This document shows, in pieces, positions 33,859-42,513 of a stretch of DNA of 64,000 nt. The translations under genes and the position numbers were made by a program. Each line of letters opens with the position of its first letter. Position 1 is the first letter of the stretch. The stretch comes from Propionibacteriaceae bacterium (lineage in GTDB: Bacteria > Actinomycetota > Actinomycetes > Propionibacteriales > Propionibacteriaceae), in the NCBI GenBank assembly GCA_030532825.1, contig JAUNKK010000001.1, forward strand, positions 52,886-116,885, written 5' to 3'. The notes under the pieces were generated by a model. It worked only from the letters and a program-made list of their open reading frames with translations. It ran no database searches and had not been told where the DNA came from.

Positions 33859-35182
33859 CGTTACCTCCCGGTGGCCGCCGTACCGAGATGCGGGATGCCC
33901 GACGACCATCCATTTCCTCAACCGTCATGACCCAGGTGGTCAGCGTCTCTGGATCCTCAGATGGTTCACGAGAAGCTAGCTCCACACTGATCTTCGCCCC
34001 CAGGCTAGGAAGCCTACCGAGTTGAGCCATCACATAGCCGGCAACTGTGTCGTACGGCCCCTCGGGGATGATGTGCCCCGATAGTTCGGCGAATTCCTCA
34101 ATGGTGGTTAGTCCGTCGAGGTTTGCCAGGGCGTCCAGCTTCGAGGCGGCCTCCTCATCGTCGAGGTCGTACTCGTCGGTGATGTCGCCGATAAGCTCCT
34201 CGACCAGGTCTTCCAGGGTCACGATCCCCGCCGTACCGCCGTACTCATCGCGCACGATAGCGATGTGCGATTTGGCGGCGCGCATCGCCGATAGCGCCCG
34301 CAGCAGTTTGACGGTGTCCGGCAGGCTGAGGATGGGCCGCACGATGCTGCGCAGCTGACCGTCCCGGGCATCGTGATCCAGATCCATGAGGTCGCGAACG
34401 TGGCAAAAGCCGATCACCTTGTCGACTGAACCGTCCGTGACGGGATAGCGCGAATGGGGTGCGCCACGTACTTCTTTGTAGGCTCGCTGGAGCGGCATGT
34501 CAGCGGGCAGGAACTCCACCTCGGTTCGCGGCACCATGAGTTCCCGCAGACTGAGTTGCCCCGCGTCGAAAACCTCATCGACGATGTTGCGTTCTTCCGT
34601 TCCCAGCGTGGTGGACACCGACACCATCGCCCGGAGTTCCTCATCGCTGACGGCATCTTTCGATAGTTCCGGGTCGCCGCCAAAGATCCTCACGACGGCG
34701 TCCGTGGAGACGCCGAGAAACCAAATGACGGGCCGGGTCAGGGTGGCTATGCCTGCGACGAGGGGGGCCAAGGCCAGGGCAAAGCCCTCGGCGCGCTGCA
34801 TTGCGAGGCGTTTGGCGCTTAGTTCACCGATGACGATCGAAAAATAGGAGATGACGATGGTGGTCACGACGAGGGCGGTGCCCTGGGCAATGGAGGTGGG
34901 TAGCCCCCAGCGTTCTAGGACCGGGGCAAAGCTGGCGGCTAGCGTCGCTCCGCCGAAGGCGGCAGATAGGAACCCCGACAGCGTGACCCCGATTTGTACG
35001 GCCGACAGGAACAAATTGGGGTTGCTGGTCAGCCGTTCAATGGCGCGGCCGCGTTTGCCTTTGGAGGCTAGCTGTTTGATCTGCGCTTCGCGCAGAGTGA
35101 CCAGCGCCATCTCGGCCGATGCGAAGGTACCTCCGATGAGGATGAACAGCGCGATGAGCGCAATGTCCGAGACCGCTGACAT
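33851..35182 (-). CDS. CNNM/CorC (hemolysin C) family transport protein
   Basis: A 443-residue protein with the standard order. The N-terminal CNNM membrane domain has about four hydrophobic segments (residues 1-175, with FASAEMALVTLREAQIKQLA). A CBS pair follows (about 195-325), including VPRTEVEFLPADMPL and DEYGGTAGIVTLEDLVEELIGDI. The C-terminal CorC_HlyC domain runs about 345-430. The family is linked to magnesium/cobalt efflux or sensing rather than to haemolysis. Its ATG overlaps the purU stop by one base (TGATG). Confidence 0.92.
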   Translation of the reverse strand: MSAVSDIALIALFILIGGTFASAEMALVTLREAQIKQLASKGKRGRAIERLTSNPNLFLSAVQIGVTLSGFLSAAFGGATLAASFAPVLERWGLPTSIAQGTALVVTTIVISYFSIVIGELSAKRLAMQRAEGFALALAPLVAGIATLTRPVIWFLGVSTDAVVRIFGGDPELSKDAVSDEELRAMVSVSTTLGTEERNIVDEVFDAGQLSLRELMVPRTEVEFLPADMPLQRAYKEVRGAPHSRYPVTDGSVDKVIGFCHVRDLMDLDHDARDGQLRSIVRPILSLPDTVKLLRALSAMRAAKSHIAIVRDEYGGTAGIVTLEDLVEELIGDITDEYDLDDEEAASKLDALANLDGLTTIEEFAELSGHIIPEGPYDTVAGYVMAQLGRLPSLGAKISVELASREPSEDPETLTTWVMTVEEMDGRRASRISVRRPPGGNDG

Positions 35183-36021
35183 CAGCGGAAGATCACCGTC
35201 CTGTGCTCATCGGCCAGTACTCGGTGCTCGGCAAACAGGCGCACTGCCTCAGCCAGAGTCTGTGACTCCTGAGCCTGACCCTTGCTCACAAGCTTGCTGA
35301 CACTCATGGTGTGGTCGACCCGGACCACGTTTTGCTCGATGATCGGTCCCTCGTCAAGGTCCTGGGTGACGAAGTGCGCGGTGGCCCCAATCAGTTTCAC
35401 ACCGCGGGTGTGGGCCTGTCGGTACGGGTTGGCACCCTTGAAGCCCGGCAGGAAAGAGTGGTGGATGTTGATGGCCCGCCCCTCCAGAAAACCGCACATC
35501 TCTGGGCTGAGGATCTGCATGTAGCGGGCCAGCACCACCAGTTCCACATCGCGTTGCTCGATCGTACGCCGCACCTCGGCCTCAAAGTCCCCCTTGGTGG
35601 CGGCATCGACGTAGCGATGCAGGAACGGCACGCCGTAGAAATCGGCCATCGGAGCCAGCACATCGTGGTTCGCCATGATCCCAACGACATCAATGGGCAA
35701 GGTGCCGCCCCGCCATCGAAACAACAGTTCGTTCACGCAGTGACCCACTTTGGAGGCTAGGAGCAGGGTACGGGTCGGCTTGTTCAGAGGGTAGGTGTTG
35801 TAGTCGGCGTCGAAGACCTGGACGTGCTCCGCCATCGCCTGGTTGAAGGCCTCGGCCGATGGCACTACGACCTGGAATCGGGTGAAGAACTGCCCCGTGT
35901 CGGGCGAACTGAACTGCTGAAATTCGGTGATGTTGCCACCAAGCTTCACGATGACACCGGAGAGGGCGTGCACGATGCCAGGACGATCCGGGCAGCGCAG
36001 CGTCATGACGAGATCCTGCAT
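35182..36021 (-). CDS. purU: Formyltetrahydrofolate deformylase
   Basis: A 279-residue enzyme releasing formate from 10-formyl-tetrahydrofolate, which feeds purine synthesis and balances one-carbon units. The N-terminal ACT domain (MTLRCPDRPGIVHALSG) is followed by the formyltransferase fold with INIHHSFLPGFKG and the catalytic Asp in VTQDLDEGPII. The ATG at 36021 is preferred over an in-frame ATG eight codons upstream: TAGGCT (36034-36029) sits 7 nt before it, fitting a leaderless mRNA, and it begins at the ACT domain. Confidence 0.94.
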   Translation of the reverse strand: MQDLVMTLRCPDRPGIVHALSGVIVKLGGNITEFQQFSSPDTGQFFTRFQVVVPSAEAFNQAMAEHVQVFDADYNTYPLNKPTRTLLLASKVGHCVNELLFRWRGGTLPIDVVGIMANHDVLAPMADFYGVPFLHRYVDAATKGDFEAEVRRTIEQRDVELVVLARYMQILSPEMCGFLEGRAINIHHSFLPGFKGANPYRQAHTRGVKLIGATAHFVTQDLDEGPIIEQNVVRVDHTMSVSKLVSKGQAQESQTLAEAVRLFAEHRVLADEHRTVIFR

Positions 36022-36028
36022 GTGGCAA

Positions 36029-36034
36029 AGCCTA
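36029..36034 (-). promoter_or_regulatory. -10 box for leaderless purU mRNA
   Basis: TAGGCT on the minus strand, 7 nt before ATG 36021. TGGCCA lies 16 nt upstream as a weak -35. It lies in the short space before the divergent cobN relic. Confidence 0.45.
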
Positions 36035-36110
36035 GGCCATGTCATAGCACTGGCCAGCGGCTCCGACTATGTCTACGGCAATCCGGTCACGCTAGACGCG
36101 ACAGCCGTCC

Positions 36111-36736
36111 GTGAACTCATTGATGGCGCCGACCCACCACTACGTGACCACTCACCGCTGGTCGGCGAAGGAGTTCGGGGCCCACGCCGTCGTGCACATG
36201 GGGAAGCACGGCAACTTGGAGTGGCTGCCTGGCAAGAGGCTAGCGCTGGACTCCTCCGCCGGGCCGGATGCGGCGTTGGGCTGTTGGAGGTCATTGAGTC
36301 TGGAAACTGGCGCAGCGACGCTGACCTGGCCGAGGTATACACCGCGTGGGGCGGTTTCGCCTATGGCCGCGGCCTTGCTGGAGAGCCCGCCCACGTGTTT
36401 CGGGCCCGGGTGGTCAACCCAAGGTGGTTGGCCACAATGCGTCGGCACGACTATAAGGGTGCTTTCGAGATCGCCGCTAGCGTCGACTATCTCTTCAGCT
36501 TCGACGCAACCGCGCAGGTGGTAGGCGACTGGATGTATGAATCGGTCGCCCAGACTTACCTGCTGGATGACGAGAACCAGGCATGTCTGCGGCATGCCAC
36601 CCGTGGGCACTGCGCAACCATGGTGGAGCGGCTCCAGGAGTCGGTGGATCGCGGGATGTGGGAGGATCCCGACCCGGAACTCATCAACCGGCTGCACGAA
36701 CTGTATCTCGAAGTGGAGGGCGACCTGGAGGGCTGA
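36111..36736 (+). pseudogene. cobN: cobN relic (cobaltochelatase large subunit), internally deleted
   Basis: Three pieces of a CobN/BchH-type chelatase lie in order. 36123-36283 encodes MAPTHHYV, FGAHAVVHMGKHGNLEW and LPGKRLALDSSAGPDAALG from the catalytic centre. In a different frame from about 36272, GVGLLEVIESGNW and AEVYTAWGGFAYGRG follow. Then comes the natural C-terminus: HVFRARVVNPRW, YKGAFEIAASVDYLF and YLEVEGDLEG with the stop at 36734-36736. An intact CobN is around 1200-1400 residues. Here the N-terminal half, several hundred central residues and a further segment between GFAYGRG and FRARVVNP are missing, with a frame change at the first junction. It cannot make an active chelatase. 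Confidence 0.88.
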
Positions 36737-36758
36737 GGTCTTCGGCCACCTGGTCAAC

Positions 36759-36794
36759 GCGGCCGTGTTCCGTTGCACGATGGAACACGGCCGC
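36759..36794. terminator. Terminator-like hairpin between the cobN relic and the propeller gene
   Basis: A perfect 13-bp stem GCGGCCGTGTTCC/GGAACACGGCCGC with a 10-nt loop. It is placed between two genes reading toward each other, so it could serve either strand. No T-tract. Confidence 0.55.
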
Positions 36795-36920
36795 CAGGGG
36801 AAAACTGATGGGCCGTGGTTGTGGGACATAGCGCCGACCTGGGAAGCACGCTCTCGGTGCGCCGCTATCTCCAGCAGGACGGATGTCCCCATTACCACGG
36901 TCTTTCCTGGGGTGATCAGG

Positions 36921-38342
36921 CTATTTCAGGACCGCGATCTCACTTTCGGACTCTCCTTCCAGGGTTTTGTGCGCAACGAGGTAGTTCGCATACCGCACGA
37001 CACCGGTGTATCCGGTGATGGTGGTTTGCCAGAGCGGTTCCGCTTGCCCAGGCGTGATAGCGGTTAGCGTCACCCCGGCCTCGGCTGCGGAACTCAAGAT
37101 AAACCGCCCCTCTTCCGCGCGAAACAGGCCGAGCACTTCCCCCACTTTGTAGGGGGTCAGTTGCACGCTGCCATCGTCGAGGTTCAGAGGGCCCAGGTTC
37201 TGATCGCCCTGGGGCTCCAAGAGAATCACCTGGTCCCCATGCGCTTCTACGTACACGTTGTTCCAATCAGCGCCGGAGGTCCATTTCACGTCCCCCGTCC
37301 GCAGGTCGATCCGGCTAGCCTTGCCGTCCTCGGTAGACCACGCCAGCAAAGCCCCGGCTTCTGCGGCACGCATATCTCCTGGGAGTTCTTTGGACCAGAG
37401 TTCTTTCTCGTTCCCGTCGAACACCGCCGTCTTCTGATCGGTCCGCTGCGTGATCACATACTCGCCCGTCACCAAGAACCAATCTGTGGCGCTGAACCAC
37501 GGCGTCTTGGTTCCGTCTTTGGCGTGATAGGACCACCAGCAGGTGCCGACGTAGGCGTATTCAACGGAGCCCGAACACACGTCCACCCTGCCTTGGCGTT
37601 CGACGACCACTGGGTAGCTGCCCTCCTGAAAACCTCCAATGCCCTGAACATCCCACTGCTTGTCGAAATCCTCAAGGGACTTGTACTTGGCGAGGGTGCC
37701 GTTACCCGCCTCGGTCTGGTGGTAGTGGTAATAGGCTCCGGACGGAAGTTCATAGCCATAGCCGCCGCTGGCAACACGATGATCGTGCTTGATTTCGCCA
37801 TTCTGGCTATCCAGCACGAGAAGCCTGCCCGGCCCGCTGCTGACCGAAACCACGACAGCCACATGCCCGGCTTGAACAAGGGGAATCACCTCCACCTGTG
37901 TTGCATCGGCCAGGTAGGAGTTGATGTCGGTCGACCAGCGTTGCGCGCCATCCGCCCACTCAAGCAGCCTGACGGTACCGCCCCCTTCTGCGCCCGCGGC
38001 GATGACGTAGCCATCCGCAGTTCCTCTGGCGGATTCCGTCGGAAGCACCGTCGCAGTCCACGCCACCGAAGGAGCCGTCGTCAGCCCAGTCAGATGCGGG
38101 AAGAGCGCCTTGTCCTCCCGCTGTCGGGCCAGATACCACCAACCGACGGCGGCAGCGCTGGCAACTAGGGCCATGACGAGCAGGATGGGCAGCACCCGGG
38201 CCCAACGGCGTTTGGGTTGCTCCGGCATCTGCGCCCCGGTGGCTGGCTGGTACGGCTGCGATCCATAGGGTTGCCCGTACCCGGGCTGAGGACCGGAACC
38301 AGGCGGCGGTGGCTGGTAGGGCTGAGCAGGGGGTTGGTTCAT
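36921..38342 (-). CDS. Membrane-anchored beta-propeller (PQQ-like) protein
   Basis: About 473 residues from the ATG at 38342. The N-terminal 45 residues are Pro/Gln/Tyr/Gly-rich (QPPAQPYQPPPPGSGPQPG), followed by a single membrane segment near 55-75 (VLPILLVMALVASAAAVGWWYLA). The extracellular part looks like a PQQ/WD-type propeller with repeated units such as LLVLDSQNGEIK, TAVFDGNEKELWSKELPG and SRIDLRTGDVKWTSG. Proteins of this layout are common in actinobacterial envelopes. Function is unknown. An upstream in-frame ATG seven codons earlier is possible. Confidence 0.82.
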   Translation of the reverse strand: MNQPPAQPYQPPPPGSGPQPGYGQPYGSQPYQPATGAQMPEQPKRRWARVLPILLVMALVASAAAVGWWYLARQREDKALFPHLTGLTTAPSVAWTATVLPTESARGTADGYVIAAGAEGGGTVRLLEWADGAQRWSTDINSYLADATQVEVIPLVQAGHVAVVVSVSSGPGRLLVLDSQNGEIKHDHRVASGGYGYELPSGAYYHYHQTEAGNGTLAKYKSLEDFDKQWDVQGIGGFQEGSYPVVVERQGRVDVCSGSVEYAYVGTCWWSYHAKDGTKTPWFSATDWFLVTGEYVITQRTDQKTAVFDGNEKELWSKELPGDMRAAEAGALLAWSTEDGKASRIDLRTGDVKWTSGADWNNVYVEAHGDQVILLEPQGDQNLGPLNLDDGSVQLTPYKVGEVLGLFRAEEGRFILSSAAEAGVTLTAITPGQAEPLWQTTITGYTGVVRYANYLVAHKTLEGESESEIAVLK

Positions 38343-38541
38343 CACGGGGACATTGTGCAGCACGACCCCCAGCGGCAGCGAGACGGGAGGTGGGCTGTGT
38401 CAAGTTGTATGGACATCTTCTTTGTGGATCATGCCGCGGTCACGACCTGAGATTGGTGGGCAGCGAGCGCTTCGGCTGGGGTGTGGTGTCGCGCGTCAGA
38501 GTATGTGGCAGGGCCGTTGTGTAGGTCTTGAAGGAGTGTTT

Positions 38542-39708
38542 ATGAGCATGGGGAGGCCACCGTCTATTCCGGCGGGGGAAGCAGACCCGGATCGTGCTCA
38601 GTGTGCTGGCTGGCGAGGTCTCGATTGCCGAGGCGGCGCGCAGGGAGAAGGTTAGCGAGCAGTCGATCGGGCGGTTGGAGGCTGAGGTCGCCGAGCTGAC
38701 CCAGGCGCTGAACGAGGCGCACCTGGAGACTCGGGTGTGGAAGAAATCAGCGGAGGGTCGGCTGGGCCCCTCACAGGACCTGCGGGGGATCCGTATCACG
38801 GCGGACATGTCGACCGCGAGGTTCTGCCAGCTCTTCGAGGTACCCGAGCGGACTTGGCGCCGTAAGCAGGCCAAAGCCCGCACTGCGACCTCCTCGAAGG
38901 GACCGTGGCCGCGTCCTGCTCGCCAAAGGGGCTCGAGACTTTGCGCTCAAAGCATGCGCTGGCTCATCCAGCGTGGGGACACCGAAAGAACTTGGGCGAT
39001 GGTACGTCACGACGGTCACGTGGTCTCCAAGGCGAGCGTGCTGCGCATCCTGCGTGACGAGGCTCTGATCCTGCCCGCGCAGTACCAGCGGGAACGGCGC
39101 CGGCTTGCTGAGCGGCGCGACGCCTGTGTTCGCCACCAAGCCGACGCGCCCGAATCAGGTATGGCAGCTGGACTTCACCTGGGTTCGAGACCACCACTGG
39201 CGGGATCTGGCGACTGGCCGAATGCCGGAACGACTACTCGAAATATGAGCATTGGTTCCATATCTCTCCCACCGCCAACCAGCACGACGCGATCGAGTTG
39301 GCCCCGGCGGTGATCACCGCGACCGACAATGACGGGCCGTTCCGCTCCTTCGGTTTTGAGTCCTTCATCACCGCCCACCCGAGCTGGCCCATGTGCGGAC
39401 CCGGGTGAACACGCCTGGGCACAACAGATCCCGCGAACGAGGTTTCGGCACGCTGAAATTACGAACGGCTCTACCTCGACCAGACCGACGACGCGCTCAT
39501 ACTCACCGAGCGCGCCGAAGACTACCGAAGCCAGCACAACAAGCTGACGCCTCATAAGACCTGAGTTTCACATTTTTAGTGCCCAAGTGACAAGATGTGA
39601 AACTCAGGTAAGACCATCTCATGGAACCAGCCCAAAGAGATGCACCTCGGACTGGCCGACCCCACCACCCCCATATCCAAAACCAAAGAAACCCTGCCAA
39701 AAACTTGA
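38542..39708 (+). pseudogene. Broken IS3-family transposase
   Basis: Starting at ATG 38542 (AAGGAG upstream), the reading moves between frames. MSMGRPPSIP comes first. After a frameshift near 38576, KQTRIVLSVLAGEVSIAEAARREKVSEQSIGR (helix-turn-helix part) follows. Next are LEAEVAELTQAL, PERTWRRKQAK, and WAMVRHDGHVVSKASVLRIL, then KPTRPNQVWQLDFT with the first catalytic Asp. After another shift come TATDNDGPFRSFGFE and RERGFGTLKYERLYL with the remaining DDE residues. The end, ISWNQPKEMHLGLADPTTP, lies beyond a 49-bp insertion at 39560. Several internal segments typical of the family are missing, so it is inactive. Confidence 0.82.
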
Positions 39709-40237
39709 CGCGGGACAACACCCCACACTCAGATCCGAAGAGCCCGTTAACCACGGCAATTTGCGTCGTGATCACGAAATACCCAAGCACGAGGAACAGC
39801 GCGGCTACCATCAGCCATCCGAGGGCAACCCGAGTCTTGCTTGGCCCGGGTGCCTCGTGCCGGGCCTGGATAATCTTATCCAGCTCATTGACATCAATTA
39901 AGGGGGGCTCATCCTCCTTGAGGAGCTTCTCGATCCAGACCGTAGAGGCTGTCTCCGAAGATTGATATCCTCCCGGTGCCCGGCCATACATCAACTCCGT
40001 CCAGCCTGAATAACTGGCGTAGCGAAGTGCGCCAGGCGGCAAAAGGAATAGCAGCCACTGCACACCATCGTATTGAGCCAGGATGGAGCCAATGTGGCTG
40101 TGTGCCACATAGCGCGGCTGCGCCTCTCCGTCTATTCGTCCGATGCTCCTGAATGGCGTGCCCCGTCGGGCCAGCTCGTCGCGTAGGCGTCGCAGCCGCC
40201 GCGAAGCTCGCTTCAGATCCTGCTGTTCAGTCGGCAT
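39503..40237 (-). CDS. Small membrane protein with IS-derived C-terminus
   Basis: The open frame is 244 codons, but only about the first 175 are native. The native part has a charged N-terminus (LKRASRRLRRLRDELARRG), a soluble region (SIGRIDGEAQPRYVAHSHIG, LRYASYSGWTELMYG), and one membrane segment near 138-160 (ALGWLMVAALFLVLGYFVI). From R176 (RVKFLAG, encoded by the right end of the IS element) the sequence is antisense transposase, continuing through the 49-bp element. The native C-terminus is lost. The start ATG at 40237 has GGGAG 5 nt upstream. The family is not recognised. Confidence 0.65.
   Translation of the reverse strand: MPTEQQDLKRASRRLRRLRDELARRGTPFRSIGRIDGEAQPRYVAHSHIGSILAQYDGVQWLLFLLPPGALRYASYSGWTELMYGRAPGGYQSSETASTVWIEKLLKEDEPPLIDVNELDKIIQARHEAPGPSKTRVALGWLMVAALFLVLGYFVITTQIAVVNGLFGSECGVLSRVKFLAGFLWFWIWGWWGRPVRGASLWAGSMRWSYLSFTSCHLGTKNVKLRSYEASACCAGFGSLRRAR
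39560..39608. repeat. 49-bp inverted-repeat element inserted in the dead transposase
   Basis: The element has perfect 14-bp terminal inverted repeats, CCTGAGTTTCACAT and ATGTGAAACTCAGG, around a 21-nt centre. It is flanked by the direct repeat TAAGA (39555-39559 and 39609-39613), which may extend to TAAGACC depending on where the ends are drawn. Removing the element and one TAAGA restores transposase reading HKTISWN, which shows it is an insertion. It has no coding capacity. Confidence 0.75.
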
Positions 40238-41082
40238 GGGGCTCCCTAGGCACTTTCACGGGAAGGCCAGAATCTGTGTAAGTTCAGCCAGCGGGTGGAG
40301 GAGTGGAGGTCCCAAGGGTGTCGGCGGTGCAATGTGTGGTGCCGCCGACTGAGGGACGATCAGACCGGATTCGGCCTGCACCAACCCTGAAGGCAACGGC
40401 TCGCTCAAGGTGGGGCTCGGCGCTGGGGGAATAGAAATCTCCGCCGGAAGTGCCGACTGCGGCACCACGAGGCCTCTTTAAAAGCACCAAACCATCTTGA
40501 GCTGGTCCTGCAGGGGAAGATGGAAGTGGCGGCTTTCGTTGGCTTTATAACGTCCTCAAGTGAGGTCAAGAATGATGTTGCGCCGCCGGAGACTCCTCCT
40601 CAAAGAGCGTTTGTGCCGACGGAGCCCCAGAAAGTCACTTCCAGAGAGTCCGTCTCGGAAAGCGATGTAGGCGCCTTCGGTGGCGCCGCCCGCTGCACCG
40701 GTCCCAGTGCCGATCGCAGTTTAGCCCCACCAGGATCGCGCGAAAGCTGCTGCTCCGCCTCCGAAGGCAGCGAAATGCTGACTCTTCTGAGGGTGGGCAG
40801 CTGTTGCGGCATGACCATCTTCAGGAGGATACCTAGCCGCCCATAGCGGACAGCACAAGCGCGACTTCCCTACCCCGGTCACGACAGCGCGACGAGACAT
40901 AGGCCCCTCTTCCCGTCGTGCGATTCAGATGGCGCGATCCACATGGCAATGATGTCGCCGCTGGTATCGGCTTGAGGGCTGATCCGCTGTGTATGCGATT
41001 CCGCACCCTGGTTGGCTGCACTGAACTGCGGCGCCGCCTATTACTTGGGTGGAAACGCCCGAAATGTCTACGTTATTGGCCG
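40238..41082. other. 845-bp stretch without an intact gene
   Basis: Only short frames occur. On the minus strand a 70-codon Pro/Ser-rich frame (40468-40256, VPQSALPAEISIPPAPSP) and a stretch near 40690-40600 reading GTGTGAAGGATEGAYIAF look like fragments of a decayed coding region. The latter has the Gly/Ala pattern often seen before polymorphic-toxin C-termini. A frame ending near 40925 contains NVDISGVSTQVIGG. None has a start, ribosome binding site and sufficient length together. I see no RNA gene or strong hairpin here. Confidence 0.5.
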
Positions 41083-42513
41083 TCACCGCGCTACCGCCAG
41101 TAGCCCCGCTACATCCAAGTGTTCCTCGCAGGCATCGGCGAGCCGCTCGATCATGGTTTCCCGCTGTGCCGCATAGCCCGGCGCTCCCGGGGTTGGCTGC
41201 CAATTGCTCCCCGCCAACTCAGCGGCCTCAGCTAGGAACGCGCGCCGGAACTCGTCGGACTCGAAAGCCCCGTGCCACATGGTGCCGAACGTCGCCCCGA
41301 CCTGCTGGCCCTCGCAGAACTCCTCGCCCCCCGCGGCATGGACCCGGCCATGGTGGATGGTGTAACCGGTCACCTCATGGCCGCGCCATTGGCCCCGAGG
41401 CCGGCCAAGCACCTTATCGGCGCCGAACCGGACCTCGCCGGGGAGAAGCCCCAGCCCGCGGACTACGCCGCCCGATTCCAACTCATCGCGGATCCGGTCC
41501 GTGAGCATCTGGTAGCCGCCGCAGATGCCCACGACGGGGCGCCCATGCTGGGCGCGTTCCTCCACTACGTCGGCAAGGCCCCGCTCCCGCAGCCAGGCCA
41601 GGTCGGTGACGGTCGCCCGGGAGCCGGGCAGCACCACCAAGTCCGCGTCCCACACCTCGGCCGGGGAAGTCGTGACCACCACCTGCACGCCCGGCTCGGC
41701 CGCCAAAGCATCGACGTCGGTGGCATTTGAGGTCCGGGGAAAATGAACGACGGCTACCCGCAGCACCCCGCGGCCCGGGCGCAGCGGCCGAGAACCGATG
41801 GTCAAGGCGTCCTCGCCGTCCAGCCAGACGTCCGGTAGCCACGGCAGCACTCCGAAGTTTCGCAGCCCCGTGCGCACGGACAGCTCCGTCAATCCCGGGT
41901 CCAGAACACTCTGGTCCCCCCGGAACTTGTTGATGAGATAGCCGACCATTCGAGCCCGGTCAGCCTCGGCGATGATCCCGTGGGTGCCGAAGATCGCCGC
42001 AAGTGCCCCGCCGCGGTCGATGTCGGCCGCCAGGACAACGGGCAAGTCAAAGCGCTCAGCCAGCCCGAAATTGACGTAGTCGCCGTGCCGCAAGTTGATC
42101 TCCGCGGGCGATCCAGCCCCCTCACACAGCACAAGATCAAACTTCGCAGCAAGCTCCTCATAGGCCGCGAACGCCGCCTCCGCCAGGTGCCGCCGCCCAA
42201 CGGCGTACTCCCCTGCCTGTAGCTCTCCTGCAGGCTGGCCGCGCAGCACGACGAAGCTGCGGCGGTCGCTGCCCGGCTTGAGCAGCACGGGGTTCAGCAG
42301 GCTGCTGGGCTGGACCTCGGCTGCCTGAGCCTGAAGGTATTGAGCGCGCCCGATCTCGGCCCCATCCAGACACACCATTGAGTTGTTCGACATGTTCTGC
42401 GACTTGAACGGGGCCACCCGCACGCCCCGGCGCCGCACAGCACGGGCCAGTCCCGTGACGATCAACGACTTACCGGCATCCGACGCGGTGCCCGCAATCA
42501 GCAACCCAGTCAC
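41083..42513 (-). CDS. cobQ: Cobyric acid synthase
   Basis: A 476-residue glutamine-dependent amidase that amidates four side chains of adenosylcobyrinic acid a,c-diamide. The N-terminal dethiobiotin-synthetase-like domain has GTASDAGKS and KSQNMSNNS. The C-terminal class I glutaminase-like domain has nucleophile C331 in VGICGGYQM and H414 in GTMWHGAFES. The start is GTG 42513, overlapping the stop of cobD by 4 nt. It is the last gene of the cobTUSDQ operon. Confidence 0.96.
   Translation of the reverse strand: MTGLLIAGTASDAGKSLIVTGLARAVRRRGVRVAPFKSQNMSNNSMVCLDGAEIGRAQYLQAQAAEVQPSSLLNPVLLKPGSDRRSFVVLRGQPAGELQAGEYAVGRRHLAEAAFAAYEELAAKFDLVLCEGAGSPAEINLRHGDYVNFGLAERFDLPVVLAADIDRGGALAAIFGTHGIIAEADRARMVGYLINKFRGDQSVLDPGLTELSVRTGLRNFGVLPWLPDVWLDGEDALTIGSRPLRPGRGVLRVAVVHFPRTSNATDVDALAAEPGVQVVVTTSPAEVWDADLVVLPGSRATVTDLAWLRERGLADVVEERAQHGRPVVGICGGYQMLTDRIRDELESGGVVRGLGLLPGEVRFGADKVLGRPRGQWRGHEVTGYTIHHGRVHAAGGEEFCEGQQVGATFGTMWHGAFESDEFRRAFLAEAAELAGSNWQPTPGAPGYAAQRETMIERLADACEEHLDVAGLLAVAR

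Larger units (their letters stand above)
38398..39715 (+). mobile_element. Degenerate IS3-type insertion sequence
   Basis: The left end begins near TGTCAAGTTGTATGG (38398). The right end, read on the other strand, contains GCGTCAAGTTTTTGGC (about 39697-39712), so GTCAAGTT is shared in inverted orientation near both ends. Exact ends are uncertain by several bases. Inside is one broken transposase gene. Intact relatives would be larger, and deletions have removed part of the coding region. Its insertion cuts the membrane-protein gene on the minus strand (39503-40237). Confidence 0.75.
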
